A stretch of DNA of 64,000 nt. Source: Sphingobacterium puteale. Its GTDB lineage: Bacteria > Bacteroidota > Bacteroidia > Sphingobacteriales > Sphingobacteriaceae. The DNA lies in the NCBI RefSeq assembly GCF_003627955.1, contig NZ_RBWS01000010.1, forward strand, positions 186,001 to 250,000. Reading direction: 5' to 3'. Of the stretch, positions 1 through 9,550 are shown one piece after another (within the stretch, counting starts at the first letter, position 1; each line of letters begins with the position of its first letter). The position numbers and the translations under genes are program-made. Under the pieces are notes generated by a model, which did no database searches, was not told the DNA's origin, and was given only the letters and a program-made list of their open reading frames with translations.

Positions 1-574
1 GCCTGATAATTTCTTGTTGAATCTGTTTGAGCAACTGGAAACACTTGCGCACTCGTTCAGCCTCGGCGCTCAGCAGACCGATCGTCATCAGGCCTTTTAT
101 ACGTAAGGTATTGAAAACCGAAATCTGTCTGACAAGGTCAATGACCTGATCCGGAGCAGCACCATATTTACTCTCTTCGTAAGATGTGTTTACCTGAATG
201 AGTATATCTATTGTTTTATTTTCGGCTGTGAGCCGCTGATGGAGCTTTTGAGCTAAATCGAAGCGATCAACAGAATGCACGCAGGAAACGTTATACTTAA
301 GGATTTCTTTGATTTTATTGGTCTGCAAATGTCCAATAAAATGATTGATGTGTGGAATCTCTTTGAGATCTTCGTATTTCTCCTTTAGTTCCTGGACCTT
401 GTTTTCGGCAATTAAGGTCTGTCCAGTTTGTAAAGCGATTTTTATGCGCTCTGCTGCTACAGTTTTTGTTGCGAGCAATAATTTTACTTCTTCTGGATCT
501 CGACCACTACTCTGGCAAGCCTTTTCGATACGCTGGAGTATCGTTTTTATATTGTCACTGATAGTCGCATTCAT
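1..574 (-). CDS. yggS: YggS/PLPBP-family pyridoxal-phosphate homeostasis protein (3' end outside window)
   Basis: About 191 N-terminal residues are visible; the frame stays open to the window edge, so the C-terminus is missing. The fold-type III PLP-binding barrel of the YggS/PROSC family is recognisable. The expected PLP-binding lysine is K37 in 'LLATKTV', followed by 'IAENKVQE', 'HFIGHLQTNK', 'VHSVDR' and 'ESKYG', all in family order. Members bind PLP without a known catalytic reaction and buffer cytosolic B6 vitamers. The start is the ATG at 574; a second ATG four bases inside is out of frame. It lies 9 bp downstream of the paiA-like gene on the same strand and probably shares its transcript. 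The family assignment is firm; co-regulation with paiA is inference. Confidence 0.9.
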   Translation of the reverse strand, partial: MNATISDNIKTILQRIEKACQSSGRDPEEVKLLLATKTVAAERIKIALQTGQTLIAENKVQELKEKYEDLKEIPHINHFIGHLQTNKIKEILKYNVSCVHSVDRFDLAQKLHQRLTAENKTIDILIQVNTSYEESKYGAAPDQVIDLVRQISVFNTLRIKGLMTIGLLSAEAERVRKCFQLLKQIQQEIIR

Positions 575-583
575 AGTTTGAAA

Positions 584-1123
584 TTAATTGTTAACGACAC
601 TTTTTTTCATCAAAATATCAGTTTGTTCATCATCACCTAATCTGAAAATATGTTTATCGAAGGCGACAAAACCATTTTTTTGATAAAAACTGATTGCACG
701 ATAATTTTCCTCCCATACACCCAGCCAGATAAACCTAACATTTTTTAACCTAGCGATATCCAATGCTTTTTCATAAAGAAGCTGCCCGACTTTTTTCCCA
801 TGAAATTCTTGTAATATATAGATACGTTCTATTTCCAGTGCATGCTCATCTTGTAATTCTGTTTGCGCCTGTTCACTGTTTATTTTGAGGTAGCCAATGA
901 TCCTATTACCGAGTTGTGCAAAATAAAACTCCGACCCTCGATTGCTCAATTCAGCCAATAATGTTTCATTCGAGAATTTTTCCGCCATGTATTTCGTCAT
1001 ATTTTCTGCTGTATTGGCTTCGGAAAATGCCTCGATGAAGGTCTGCTGACTTATACTTTGCAATAGATCAATATCAGTCATTTTCACTTTGAGGATTTTT
1101 ATGTTTGTTGAATTTTTGTCCAT
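584..1123 (-). CDS. paiA: PaiA-like GNAT N-acetyltransferase
   Basis: A 179-residue cytosolic acetyltransferase. The sequence follows Bacillus PaiA closely along its length: 'ENMTKYM', 'SEFYFAQLGNRIIGYLKIN', 'ALEIERIYIL' and 'IWLGVWEENYRAISFYQKNG'. The acetyl-CoA loop lies around residues 105-115 ('EFHGKKVGQLLY'), a somewhat relaxed form of the Q/RxxGxG/A motif. PaiA of Bacillus acetylates polyamines such as spermidine; substrate here is inferred from family. It sits 18 bp downstream of a PaiB homologue and 9 bp upstream of yggS, so a three-gene operon is likely. The ATG at 1123 is the only reasonable start. Confidence 0.85.
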   Translation of the reverse strand: MDKNSTNIKILKVKMTDIDLLQSISQQTFIEAFSEANTAENMTKYMAEKFSNETLLAELSNRGSEFYFAQLGNRIIGYLKINSEQAQTELQDEHALEIERIYILQEFHGKKVGQLLYEKALDIARLKNVRFIWLGVWEENYRAISFYQKNGFVAFDKHIFRLGDDEQTDILMKKSVVNN

Positions 1124-1141
1124 GTGACCGTGTATAATAAA

Positions 1142-1753
1142 TTAAGACTGTAAGTTTCTGATAGATTTAGCGATGCTTTTTTCGACAGAATTGCCCCCTT
1201 TCTCTAAATGTGTAGCAATACGTTCCCTTTCAGCGGGCGCCTTGTTCTGACTAATCTTTTTTTGCCCCTGTAGATCCGTTACCTCCAGCTCAAAGGCAAC
1301 AATACCTCGCGTCATGCCTTTTTTAAAACGATCTGACAGTCCTTGCCATTGGTTTAAATAAGCACTGTCGTAGGTCTTGATCATTTGTTCAAGCATTACT
1401 TTTTTTTCGTCCTCATTGTCTATAATCCGTGCTGTTCCGTAGGCATGTACAGCGATATAGTCCCATGTTGGTACGCTTTCTTCCTTGTCGTAATGCATAG
1501 GGGAGATGTAGGCATGTGGTTCCGAAAAAATAACCAAGGAAGCGCTGTCTGCGATACCACTGGCCTGCTCATTTGCAACAGCAAAATGTGAGCTTAAAAA
1601 TAGCTTATCAGCATGTTCGTTGATCTGAAAAGGAAGTTGTGTCGCTATCGGAATATTGTTTTTAATGGATACAATCGTTGCAAAACTATATTCTTTCATA
1701 AATTCGACCTGTTCCGTATAGTCTTCAAATTGAAAATGTTTGGGTACGTACAT
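1142..1753 (-). CDS. paiB: PaiB-like FMN-binding negative transcriptional regulator
   Basis: A 203-residue protein of the PaiB family, which has the split-barrel flavin-binding fold. The N-terminus 'MYVPKHFQFEDYTEQVEFMKEY' and the following 'FATIVSIKNNIPIATQLPF' match the family pattern. So do 'HAYISPMHYDKEESVPTWDY' and 'VHAYGTARII' in the middle. In Bacillus the paiAB pair represses sporulation and protease genes; in non-sporulating Bacteroidota the role is unknown. It is the first gene of the paiB-paiA-yggS run. The start ATG at 1753 has no strong Shine-Dalgarno, as is usual in this phylum. Confidence 0.88.
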   Translation of the reverse strand: MYVPKHFQFEDYTEQVEFMKEYSFATIVSIKNNIPIATQLPFQINEHADKLFLSSHFAVANEQASGIADSASLVIFSEPHAYISPMHYDKEESVPTWDYIAVHAYGTARIIDNEDEKKVMLEQMIKTYDSAYLNQWQGLSDRFKKGMTRGIVAFELEVTDLQGQKKISQNKAPAERERIATHLEKGGNSVEKSIAKSIRNLQS

Positions 1754-1886
1754 ACAAGGGTGTTTTCGTGATCACAACAAAAATAGGGCTAAAGTGATCG
1801 GAGTAAATGGTCCAAATCCAAGAATGTGGATAGTCCAGTGAAAATTTTAACGGGTATAATTGAGATTGTTGGTTATATTTACTTTG

Positions 1887-2405
1887 ATGATAATAAAAGA
1901 AGAAATAAGCAAAGAAAATTACGTGTTGCGGCGCATAGCTCCAGTACAATGGGAAGACTATAAGAAGATTAGGCTGGAAGCATTGCATACCGATCCGGGG
2001 GTATTTGGTAGTAATTATCAGCGGGAGGCGGCCTATAGCCAGCAGGATTGGGTGGCATTACTTGAGAATGAAAATTGTGCGATGTTTGGACTATACAATC
2101 AAGAGGCTATCGTCGGACTGACAGGTGTGGTGGTGGACCGTGATGATGCCTCAAATGCTATTCTGATTGCTTCTTTTGTTCGTGAACCCCATCGCGGAAA
2201 AGGGCTGTCAAGATTATTTTATCAGGCACGTATTGCATGGGCCCGCGAAAAAGGATGTGCTCAGATCACCGTATCGCATCGCGCGGGGAATGAATCGTCG
2301 AAGGCAGCTAATCAAGCCTTTAAATTTACCTATACGCATTCCCGTGAGGTCGAATGGCCGGATGGCACTGTCGCAGCTGAACTGATGTATGTGTTGGTTT
2401 TATAA
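1887..2405 (+). CDS. GNAT family N-acetyltransferase
   Basis: A 172-residue acetyltransferase. The N-terminal strand 'YVLRRIAPVQWEDYKKIRLEAL' is followed by the central acetyl-CoA motif 'SFVREPHRGKGLSRLFYQAR', where R-G-K-G forms the pyrophosphate loop. The C-terminal region 'ANQAFKFTYTHSREVEWPDG' is where GNATs usually have 'N..A...Y...GF'. The frame can be extended to a TTG at 1860, but the ATG at 1887 gives a normal GNAT N-terminus and is preferred. The substrate cannot be told; similar genes are often annotated as ribosomal-protein-type or small-molecule acetyltransferases. It is a monocistronic gene ending close to the convergent DMT exporter. Confidence 0.85.
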   Translation: MIIKEEISKENYVLRRIAPVQWEDYKKIRLEALHTDPGVFGSNYQREAAYSQQDWVALLENENCAMFGLYNQEAIVGLTGVVVDRDDASNAILIASFVREPHRGKGLSRLFYQARIAWAREKGCAQITVSHRAGNESSKAANQAFKFTYTHSREVEWPDGTVAAELMYVLVL

Positions 2406-2442
2406 TTGTTAGCGGACAAGGCCTGTTGTGCTTCATGTCTTG

Positions 2443-3324
2443 TTATTTGGCAAATTTTTTAGCGCCACCCACGCAGAGTATGACACCAATGGTAACGAAT
2501 AACATCCCGATATTCACTTCTTCGTGAAGTAGGCTTGCGGCTAAGATTAGACCAAAGAAGGGTTGAAGGAGCTGTAGCTGTCCAATAGAGGCGATACCGC
2601 CTTGAGCTAATCCTTTATACCAAAAGATAAAACCGATAAACATGCTAAAGAGGGAAACGTAAGCAAGACTTGTCCAGGCTCCGATGCTTACATGGGCTAC
2701 CGTGGTTGGAACAAAAATATAAGTCAAAGGCAGCGCTATTGGTAATGAAAATACCAATGCCCAGGAAATTACCTGCCAGCCCCCCAATGTCTTTGAAAGC
2801 TTGCCCCCTTCGGCATAACCCAGTCCACAAAGAATAACAGACAATAGCATGAGTATATCGCCAGCAGGAGAGGAAGATATACCTTGCCTGAGGGCATATC
2901 CAACAACCAAAAGACTGCCCAATATCGAAAAGATCCAGAATACCGGACGGGGGCGCTCGCCACCACGAATGATACCAAAAACTGCGGTTGATACGGGAAG
3001 TATGCCTACAAAGACAATGGAATGCGCGGAGGTTACATAGCGTAAAGCCAAGGCACTCAATAAGGGAAAACCAATGACTACGCCCAACGCAACAATACCA
3101 AGGGATAAAAACTGTGTTTTTTGAGGGAATTTTTCCTTGTTGATCAATAATGCGATAAGGGCGAGTATGCCTGCGATCGTAGCACGGGATACGGTCACAA
3201 AGAATGGATCTAAATCTAAGACTGCGATCCGTGTTGCGGGCAATGATCCACTAAATATAATGACACCCATTAAACCGTTCAGCAAACCGCTGGATGATTT
3301 CGTTACTTCTGTATTGATGCTCAT
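2443..3324 (-). CDS. EamA/DMT-family inner-membrane transporter
   Basis: A 293-residue hydrophobic protein with about ten transmembrane segments arranged as two EamA halves, for example 'NGLMGVIIFSGSLPATRIAV' near the start and 'QLLQPFFGLILAASLLHEEV' in the second half. DMT proteins export amino acids, metabolites or drugs by proton antiport; the substrate is not evident. The frame extends to a TTG at 3351, but the ATG at 3324 is the normal start. It is divergent from a MocR regulator with about 100 bp between start codons, the classic arrangement in which the regulator controls the exporter. Confidence 0.88.
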   Translation of the reverse strand: MSINTEVTKSSSGLLNGLMGVIIFSGSLPATRIAVLDLDPFFVTVSRATIAGILALIALLINKEKFPQKTQFLSLGIVALGVVIGFPLLSALALRYVTSAHSIVFVGILPVSTAVFGIIRGGERPRPVFWIFSILGSLLVVGYALRQGISSSPAGDILMLLSVILCGLGYAEGGKLSKTLGGWQVISWALVFSLPIALPLTYIFVPTTVAHVSIGAWTSLAYVSLFSMFIGFIFWYKGLAQGGIASIGQLQLLQPFFGLILAASLLHEEVNIGMLFVTIGVILCVGGAKKFAK

Positions 3325-3375
3325 TGTCAGATGATCTACATTTTGATACAAATCTCGCGAATAGTTAATATTGAG

Positions 3376-3413
3376 TACAGTTACAGTTTTTGTTTAATTG
3401 ATGGATACAGTTA
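3376..3413. promoter_or_regulatory. candidate MocR operator: TACAGTTA direct repeats
   Basis: The octamer TACAGTTA occurs at 3376-3383 and again at 3406-3413, exactly 30 bp apart (about three helical turns). A partial copy TACAGTTT lies at 3382-3389. They sit in the intergenic region shared by the DMT exporter (start 3324) and the MocR gene (start 3424). Several characterised MocR/PdxR regulators bind direct repeats in such divergent regions. The repeats are seen directly; binding is inference. Confidence 0.5.
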
Positions 3414-3423
3414 TATTTACAAA

Positions 3424-4878
3424 ATGGGAAAAGACTTTCTATATAGTGTTTTGGCTCAAAATATAGCGAGTAAAATAAAAAATGGTGTTCTCAGGCCCAA
3501 TGAACGGCTACCATCGGTGCGCGTGTTGAGTAAAGAACATGGTATCAGTATGAATACAGCTAAGCGGGTATTCCTGGCATTGGAGGCGCAATCACTAATT
3601 TATGCGATACCACAGTCAGGGTATTTTGTGAACGCGTTGCCCCAATTCAGATTACAACTGCCCGAAACTGGCCAGATACGCCTTGTGGAGGATAGTGTTG
3701 AACCCAATGAGCTGATCAGTAGCGTCTACGCGAATATGGGCCGTAAAGACCTAACCTTGTTTTCCATCGGTGTTCCCTCAGGGGATTTACTGCCTTTGGC
3801 TAAATTAAAAAAGGAAATCGTACTAGCAACCCGGGAATTGGATGCGGGCGGTGCTGAATATGAACCTCTACAGGGGAATTTAAAATTGCGGAGGATGGTA
3901 GCGGCCCGTTCCCTGAGCTGGGATGGTCGATTGACAGCGGATGATGTCATTACGACGAATGGTTGTATGCATGCTTTATCGCTCTGTTTGATGGCATTGA
4001 CCAAGCCTGGAGATACGATTGCGCTGGAGAGTCCCTGTTATCCCGGTATTTTGCAGTTGGTTCTGAGTTTGGGTTTGAAGGTCATTGAATTGACCTGCGA
4101 TCCAATGTCAGGAATTGATATCCATGCGCTTGAACGTCTATTGCCCGAAATCAATGTTTGTCTGCTGGTGCCCAATTTCAATACCCCATTGGGCTATTGT
4201 ATGCCTGATGAAAATAAAAAGGAAGTGGTCAGATTATTCGCTAAGTATGCTATTCCGCTGATTGAAGATGATACTTATGGCGATATCTATTTTGGTCGCG
4301 AACGACCCAAATGTTGCAAAACATTTGACGATGATGGTAACGTGTTATGGTGTGGCTCGGTCTCAAAAACATTGGCCCCTGGCTACCGGGTGGGCTGGGT
4401 GGCAGCAGGTAAATACAAGGATCAGATTCTCCGTCTGAAATTAATCCATGCCTTGTCGTCGACAACATTGATTCACGAGGCGGTAGGGAATTTTCTGAAA
4501 ACAGGGAGGTATGATCATCATCTTTATCAACTTCGGAAAACATTGCTGGAAAACTATCAACGGTTTGCCCATGTGATCGCGGAATCTTTTCCGGAAGGAA
4601 CGCGGATCAGCAGACCGCAAGGAGGGCTAGCACTCTGGGTCGAGCTGCCAAAAAGTATAGATACGACAAAGCTTTACAATTACGCATTAAAAAAGAAAAT
4701 AAGTATTGCCCCGGGGAGAATGTTCACCCTGCAAAATCAATTTCAAAATTGTATGCGCCTTTGTCTGGGACTACCATGGACGGATGAACTCCGTTTTGCG
4801 TTGGCACAGTTGGGAAATCTAGCCAAAATGATGCTCCATGCCAATAAAACTGATCCAAAAATAGAATTCAGACTTTAA
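3424..4878 (+). CDS. MocR/PdxR-like regulator (GntR wHTH fused to class I aminotransferase domain)
   Basis: A 484-residue two-domain regulator. Residues about 1-70 form a GntR winged helix-turn-helix ('LRPNERLPSVRVLSKEHGIS' then 'NTAKRVFLALE'). Residues about 110-470 form a fold-type I aminotransferase domain. The PLP Schiff-base lysine is K315 in 'GSVSKTLAPGYRVGW', and the substrate-binding aspartate region is 'IEDDTYGDIYFG'. The frame extends upstream to 3331, but the ATG at 3424 gives the standard N-terminus and leaves the shared operator region free. Members sense an amino acid or B6 vitamer and activate a divergent gene, here the DMT exporter. The stop codon lies 2 bp from the end of the convergent mscS-like gene. 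Confidence 0.9.
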   Translation: MGKDFLYSVLAQNIASKIKNGVLRPNERLPSVRVLSKEHGISMNTAKRVFLALEAQSLIYAIPQSGYFVNALPQFRLQLPETGQIRLVEDSVEPNELISSVYANMGRKDLTLFSIGVPSGDLLPLAKLKKEIVLATRELDAGGAEYEPLQGNLKLRRMVAARSLSWDGRLTADDVITTNGCMHALSLCLMALTKPGDTIALESPCYPGILQLVLSLGLKVIELTCDPMSGIDIHALERLLPEINVCLLVPNFNTPLGYCMPDENKKEVVRLFAKYAIPLIEDDTYGDIYFGRERPKCCKTFDDDGNVLWCGSVSKTLAPGYRVGWVAAGKYKDQILRLKLIHALSSTTLIHEAVGNFLKTGRYDHHLYQLRKTLLENYQRFAHVIAESFPEGTRISRPQGGLALWVELPKSIDTTKLYNYALKKKISIAPGRMFTLQNQFQNCMRLCLGLPWTDELRFALAQLGNLAKMMLHANKTDPKIEFRL

Positions 4879-4880
4879 TA

Positions 4881-6683
4881 CTATTTATCCGTGTTTTTAG
4901 GTTGATATTGGGGTACATGATCCACTTTTGCAAATAGGTGCGGGCCATTCATTTCAATGCCTGCAGCCAGAAAGTCATTTAGAATATGTTGATAAATTTC
5001 GGATTTGGCCAACTCAATTTCTGCAGATTTGGAAATATAGACATTCAGTTCGTAGAGGACATAAAAATCATCTAGTTTTTTTTGTAATACAAATGGTGCC
5101 GGAAGTTGATTGACACGTGCTATACGTGAGGGAATATTTAAGAGCAATTCGTGTATACGTTGCCAAGGTTCTTCATAGCCGACGGTGAGTTCAACCTGAA
5201 AACATATTCCTTCTTCTGAAAAGGTCGAATAGTTAACCGTATTGCCTGATAGGATGGACGAATTTGGAATGGTGATTTCTTCATTTTTAATTGTCCTTAA
5301 CCGGGTTACCAAGGGCGATTTTTCGATGACAACACCTGTCTTATCCGCAATTGTGATCCGGTCACCGATGCGGAAAGGGCGCATATAGGTAATGACGAGA
5401 CCTGCAATAATATTTGAAATAGCGGAGGATGATCCCAAAGAGAATAATACTCCGATAAAAACAGAGATTCCTTTGAAGATATCAGAGTTTGCTCCCGGAA
5501 GATAGGGAAATACAAGTACCAATGTAAAGGCCTGTAGCAGAAATCGGACAATGGTAAAGGTAGGCATGGCAAACTCCCGGTGAAAGCCATTGATCTCCAA
5601 TTTCCCTTTATCAATTTCGTTGAAAATATATTTCACAAACCGTACAGCATAACGCATGACAAAGAGAATGACAAAAACGGTGATCAGATTTGGAATATAA
5701 TCCCAAATGGCGAAGACCGCTTTCTTCAGGGGTTTGGTAAAAAGTCCGATCAGATTGGATGCCCAGCTTTGCGTAAAGGGAAAAACACTGAAAACAATGG
5801 GAAGCATGATAAAAGCGATCAACACAATCAGTCCCCAACGCGCAATATTGATCATGTTAATGAAAATGCGGGTTTTCTGAACCGAGGTTAGAAATACATA
5901 ATTTTTGATCTTAACATCCTTGATCCGCTCTGTACGTTCGCTCAATAGGCGATTCGTGCCATATCTTTTTAGTCTATTGATAAAATACACCAAAATCGAA
6001 AAGACCACAAGGATAAGGAGGACAAGTCCTGTACGGATCAATACTTTGGCAATGCTATTGTCTGCTCTTTCCTGACTGATGGCCTGTTGGATACGCTTGA
6101 GGTATTGTGTGGCAATCTCTTCTTTGCTTTTCCCTTCCAATAGGGCGTCAAGTTCTGTGATGGAAGTAATGATCAGATCTTTGTAAACAATATCTGCGCT
6201 GATTTCGTTGTTTTCGATTTTAAAGGAATCTACTTTTACAAAATCATCTTCATAGAGATTCTCAATTCTGTTGACCACATTGTAAGCGCGATCCTTGGCC
6301 AGGGATGACCCTAATTTGTTATAGATATAAAAGAGGGTGTCATTAAATGGTGCGACGGCATAACGTTTGGTGTTTTTTTTGATCGAGTCAACTTTGATTT
6401 TTAACTGTTGCTTGCGCAGGTTGTTTTCTTCGTCAAAGTTGTTGAGCTGTTGTTTTAGATTTTCTTTCTTGGCACTATTCTGACTCTTGAGACTGGCGAT
6501 TTCATGCTGTAGTTTCTGACGTTCGAGTGAATCGTTGATCTGTTGCTGTCGGATATCATTTAATAAGGTACTTAAACCAAGTTCTTTTTTATTGATTGAA
6601 TCGTTCTCCTGTGCATAGAGCCCAACGATTGTTGAACAAAAGCATAGTATAATCGTAAAGAAAAAAATGTAAAATCTTCTCAT
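4881..6683 (-). CDS. MscS-family mechanosensitive ion channel with periplasmic coiled-coil extension
   Basis: About 600 residues. A signal peptide (about 1-24, ending 'GLYAQ') is followed by a charged coiled-coil region (about 30-95, rich in K, Q, E) and a periplasmic segment. Four or more transmembrane helices begin near residue 210 ('LVLLILVVFSILVYFI'). The MscS pore helix and beta-domain are evident in 'GVLFSLGSSSAISNIIAGLV' and 'RPFRIGDRITI', the latter a hallmark of the family. It gates solute release under hypo-osmotic shock. A TTG at 6692 is part of a GGAG Shine-Dalgarno, so the ATG at 6683 is the true start. Length is well above minimal MscS (about 290) because of the N-terminal extension. 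Confidence 0.9.
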   Translation of the reverse strand: MRRFYIFFFTIILCFCSTIVGLYAQENDSINKKELGLSTLLNDIRQQQINDSLERQKLQHEIASLKSQNSAKKENLKQQLNNFDEENNLRKQQLKIKVDSIKKNTKRYAVAPFNDTLFYIYNKLGSSLAKDRAYNVVNRIENLYEDDFVKVDSFKIENNEISADIVYKDLIITSITELDALLEGKSKEEIATQYLKRIQQAISQERADNSIAKVLIRTGLVLLILVVFSILVYFINRLKRYGTNRLLSERTERIKDVKIKNYVFLTSVQKTRIFINMINIARWGLIVLIAFIMLPIVFSVFPFTQSWASNLIGLFTKPLKKAVFAIWDYIPNLITVFVILFVMRYAVRFVKYIFNEIDKGKLEINGFHREFAMPTFTIVRFLLQAFTLVLVFPYLPGANSDIFKGISVFIGVLFSLGSSSAISNIIAGLVITYMRPFRIGDRITIADKTGVVIEKSPLVTRLRTIKNEEITIPNSSILSGNTVNYSTFSEEGICFQVELTVGYEEPWQRIHELLLNIPSRIARVNQLPAPFVLQKKLDDFYVLYELNVYISKSAEIELAKSEIYQHILNDFLAAGIEMNGPHLFAKVDHVPQYQPKNTDK

Positions 6684-7001
6684 ATTCTCCAAGGTAAAAT
6701 TGATTCCAATCGATCAGTCTGACCAAACTCGTTCTGATCGGATAGCCAAAGATAATAATGTTTTTTGTTGCACCCAGTTATCGGATGTTCTAATCTTTTC
6801 CGATTGTATTTTTTATCGCCCAATCTATTTGGGGACCTGCTGCAATATGATATAAATTGCATATAAAATGATACGGAGAGGCTGTTGAATGTCAGTTATT
6901 CCAACGTTATTTGTTGTGATGCTCATGTTTTTCTTTAGGCATTTTTTATTGATTCTTTTTTATGCCTGAAAACAGCTAGGCTGCTAATTTTATCAAAATA
7001 T
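6684..7001. other. intergenic region between divergent mscS-like and DUF4965 genes
   Basis: This 318-bp stretch carries the promoters of two divergent genes. No further gene was found. One weak inverted repeat, AGGCAT at 6937-6942 and ATGCCT at 6962-6967, brackets a T-rich spacer about 35 bp before the ATG at 7002. It could be an operator, but this is not well supported. Confidence 0.4.
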
Positions 7002-9500
7002 ATGATTAAACCCTTTAAAAAACCTATTTTTAAAATGAACAAACTCGGAAAAGTGAGTATTTGTTGCTTGTTAGCTTGTATATCGAGCTTTTTTGATGCA
7101 CAGGCGCAACAAAGAAAAGCTCCAGCTTACCCATTGATTACCCACAATCCAAACTTTAGTATCTGGTCAATGACGGATCAGTTGAATGCATCGACTACCA
7201 AACATTGGACCGAAGCGGATCATTCGCTCTTGGGACTGATCAATGTCGACGGCAATATTTATCGTTTTCTTGGGAAAGAGGAACCCAATTATAAAACGAT
7301 TCTTCCTACGGCGGAGGATCAGTCCTTTACACTACAATATACTGAGTCCAAACCTGCGGGGGACTGGCAGTCTTCTTCTTATCAGGCCAGTGACTGGAAA
7401 TCAGGTGCTGCCCCTATAGGTGATGATCAAAGACATGTCAAGACTTTGTGGAAATCGGATGATATCTGGGTACGTCGTACCTTTAATGTGACTGACCCGA
7501 AAAGCATCAATGAACTCTTCTTAAAACTGAACCACGATGATAATGTCATGGTGTTTTTAAATGGAAAAAAGGTTTATGAAAAGGCGGGTTGGACAAACAG
7601 CTTCCAGTACTTGCCGATAAATAAGTCAGACCTAAAGGCTGGCAAAAATCAGATTGCTATACATCTTCGCAATACTGCCGGAGGCCGTTTTCTCGACTTT
7701 GGCCTGGTAGATAGGCTCAAAGAGGAGGGAGCAAAGATACAAACTGCCATACAGAAAGATGTGGAGATAACAGCCACACGTACCGTATATAACTTCCAGG
7801 CAGGTAAAGTCGATCTGAAGCTTACATTTACGTCGCCGCTGTTGATGGATGATCTGAATCTATTGGCTAGGCCTGTATCTTATATAACCTATCAGGTAAA
7901 AGCAAATGATGGAAAACAACATGCTGTAAAAGTCTTTTTAAGTGCTGCATCCAACATTGCGGTTTATAAACCATCACAGGAGGTCGTTGCTGAAAAATAT
8001 GAGACTGACAAATTAGCTATTTTGAAAACAGGGACAGTCGAACAACCTATTTTACAAAAAGGAGCTGATGATATGCGTATCGACTGGGGCTATTTCTACG
8101 TTGCCTCACCAAAGGAGAATCAAGCACGGCAGTTTGTAAGTCCGATGGCAACGGCTGTGGATAATTTTAGAAAAGGGAATACAAAATCAACTAGTACAAA
8201 GGGAACAGCATTATCCTTGAATACAATTATTCCTTTTGGGACGGTGGGCAACACGGAAGTCGAACGTTTTGTTGAACTTGGCTATGATGAAATTTATGCT
8301 ATCCAATATTTCAAAAAAGATCTGCGGCCCTGGTGGAATAATTCGGGTAAGGAAACCATCGAAAATCAACTCACATTAGCGGCCAATGAATACCGCACAG
8401 TAATGAACAGATGTGTTGCTTTCGACAAACAAGTTTATGCTGATGCTTTGAAATCAGGGGGAAAGGAATATGCGCATTTAACAACACTGGCCTATCGTCA
8501 GAGTATTGCTGCACACACCTTGGTGAAAAGTCCACAGGATGAATTGCTCTGGTTGTCCAAAGAGAACAACAGTGGTGGTTTTATCAATACGGTCGATGTC
8601 ACTTACCCCTCTGCACCTTTATACCTGATTTATAATCCTGAATTGTTGAAGGGCATGTTGACGGGTATCTTTTACTTTAGTGAAAGTGGCAAATATCCTC
8701 ACCCTTGGGCGGCACATGATCTGGGTACATATCCATTGGCCAATGGACAGACTTATGGCGAGCCAATGCCTGTCGAAGAGTCCGGAAATATGATTATTTT
8801 GACAGCCGCGATTTCAAAAGTACAGGGGGATGTGAGCTATGCACGTAAGCACTGGAAGACGCTCACCACTTGGGTAGACTACCTTGTAAAGGATGGTTTT
8901 GATCCGAAAACACAATTATGTACAGATGATTTTGCGGGCCATCTTGCCCGTAACGTAAACTTATCGGTAAAGGCTATTGTGGGGATTGCCTGTTATGCGC
9001 AAATGGCTGAGGCGATCGGTGAAACTGAGACGGCGAAGAAATATCGTGCCATCGCAGAGGAGATGGTGCCAAAATGGATGGAAATGGCAGATGCCGGAGA
9101 CCATTACGCGCTGACATTTGACGATAAAAATACCTGGAGCCAAAAATATAACCTGATCTGGGACAAGGTGCTGGGATTGAATCTGTTTCCACAGAAAGTC
9201 TACAACACGGAGATTAAGTATTACCTTACTAAGCAAAGTAGATTCGGCATTCCATTGGATAGCCGAAAAGCATATACCAAAAACGACTGGATTTTGTGGA
9301 CAGCAACTTTCGCACCGACAAGAGAAGAATTTGAAGCTTTGGTGCATCCGGTGTTCAACCATGCGATCCAAACAGAATCACGTGTTCCATTAAATGATTT
9401 TTACGATGCGAATACGGGGATACGTGAGAATTTTAAGGCGCGTAGTGTTGTAGGCGGTTTTTACATGAAGATGCTGTCGGATAAACTTCAGCAAAAATAG
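7002..9500 (+). CDS. exported DUF4965/DUF1793 (glutaminase A-like) protein
   Basis: An 832-residue exported protein. After a signal peptide ('VSICCLLACISS' to 'DAQAQQ'; the ATG at 7035 is an alternative start) comes the DUF4964-type block 'PLITHNPNFSIWSMTDQLN'. A beta-sandwich with 'DDIWVRRTFNV' and 'LNHDDNVMVFLNGKKVYEKAG' (about residues 120-245) follows, then DUF5127. An (alpha/alpha)6-like DUF4965/DUF1793 half includes 'HPWAAHDLGTYPLANGQTYG', 'DDFAGHLARNVNLSVKAI' and 'SRFGIPLDSRKAYTKNDW'. The fungal namesake is called glutaminase A, but the toroid resembles glycoside-hydrolase folds, so glutaminase activity should not be assumed. Monocistronic; a terminator follows at 9551. Confidence 0.85.
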   Translation: MIKPFKKPIFKMNKLGKVSICCLLACISSFFDAQAQQRKAPAYPLITHNPNFSIWSMTDQLNASTTKHWTEADHSLLGLINVDGNIYRFLGKEEPNYKTILPTAEDQSFTLQYTESKPAGDWQSSSYQASDWKSGAAPIGDDQRHVKTLWKSDDIWVRRTFNVTDPKSINELFLKLNHDDNVMVFLNGKKVYEKAGWTNSFQYLPINKSDLKAGKNQIAIHLRNTAGGRFLDFGLVDRLKEEGAKIQTAIQKDVEITATRTVYNFQAGKVDLKLTFTSPLLMDDLNLLARPVSYITYQVKANDGKQHAVKVFLSAASNIAVYKPSQEVVAEKYETDKLAILKTGTVEQPILQKGADDMRIDWGYFYVASPKENQARQFVSPMATAVDNFRKGNTKSTSTKGTALSLNTIIPFGTVGNTEVERFVELGYDEIYAIQYFKKDLRPWWNNSGKETIENQLTLAANEYRTVMNRCVAFDKQVYADALKSGGKEYAHLTTLAYRQSIAAHTLVKSPQDELLWLSKENNSGGFINTVDVTYPSAPLYLIYNPELLKGMLTGIFYFSESGKYPHPWAAHDLGTYPLANGQTYGEPMPVEESGNMIILTAAISKVQGDVSYARKHWKTLTTWVDYLVKDGFDPKTQLCTDDFAGHLARNVNLSVKAIVGIACYAQMAEAIGETETAKKYRAIAEEMVPKWMEMADAGDHYALTFDDKNTWSQKYNLIWDKVLGLNLFPQKVYNTEIKYYLTKQSRFGIPLDSRKAYTKNDWILWTATFAPTREEFEALVHPVFNHAIQTESRVPLNDFYDANTGIRENFKARSVVGGFYMKMLSDKLQQK

Positions 9501-9550
9501 GGAGATGTATATCTTACAATAAAAAGTAATACATTTTGATACAAAAAATT

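Noticed and set aside
1725..1988. 87-codon minus-strand ORF in the region before the GNAT gene
   Set aside because: Overlaps the starts of both paiB and the GNAT gene antisense; aromatic, low-complexity translation typical of AT-rich shadow frames.
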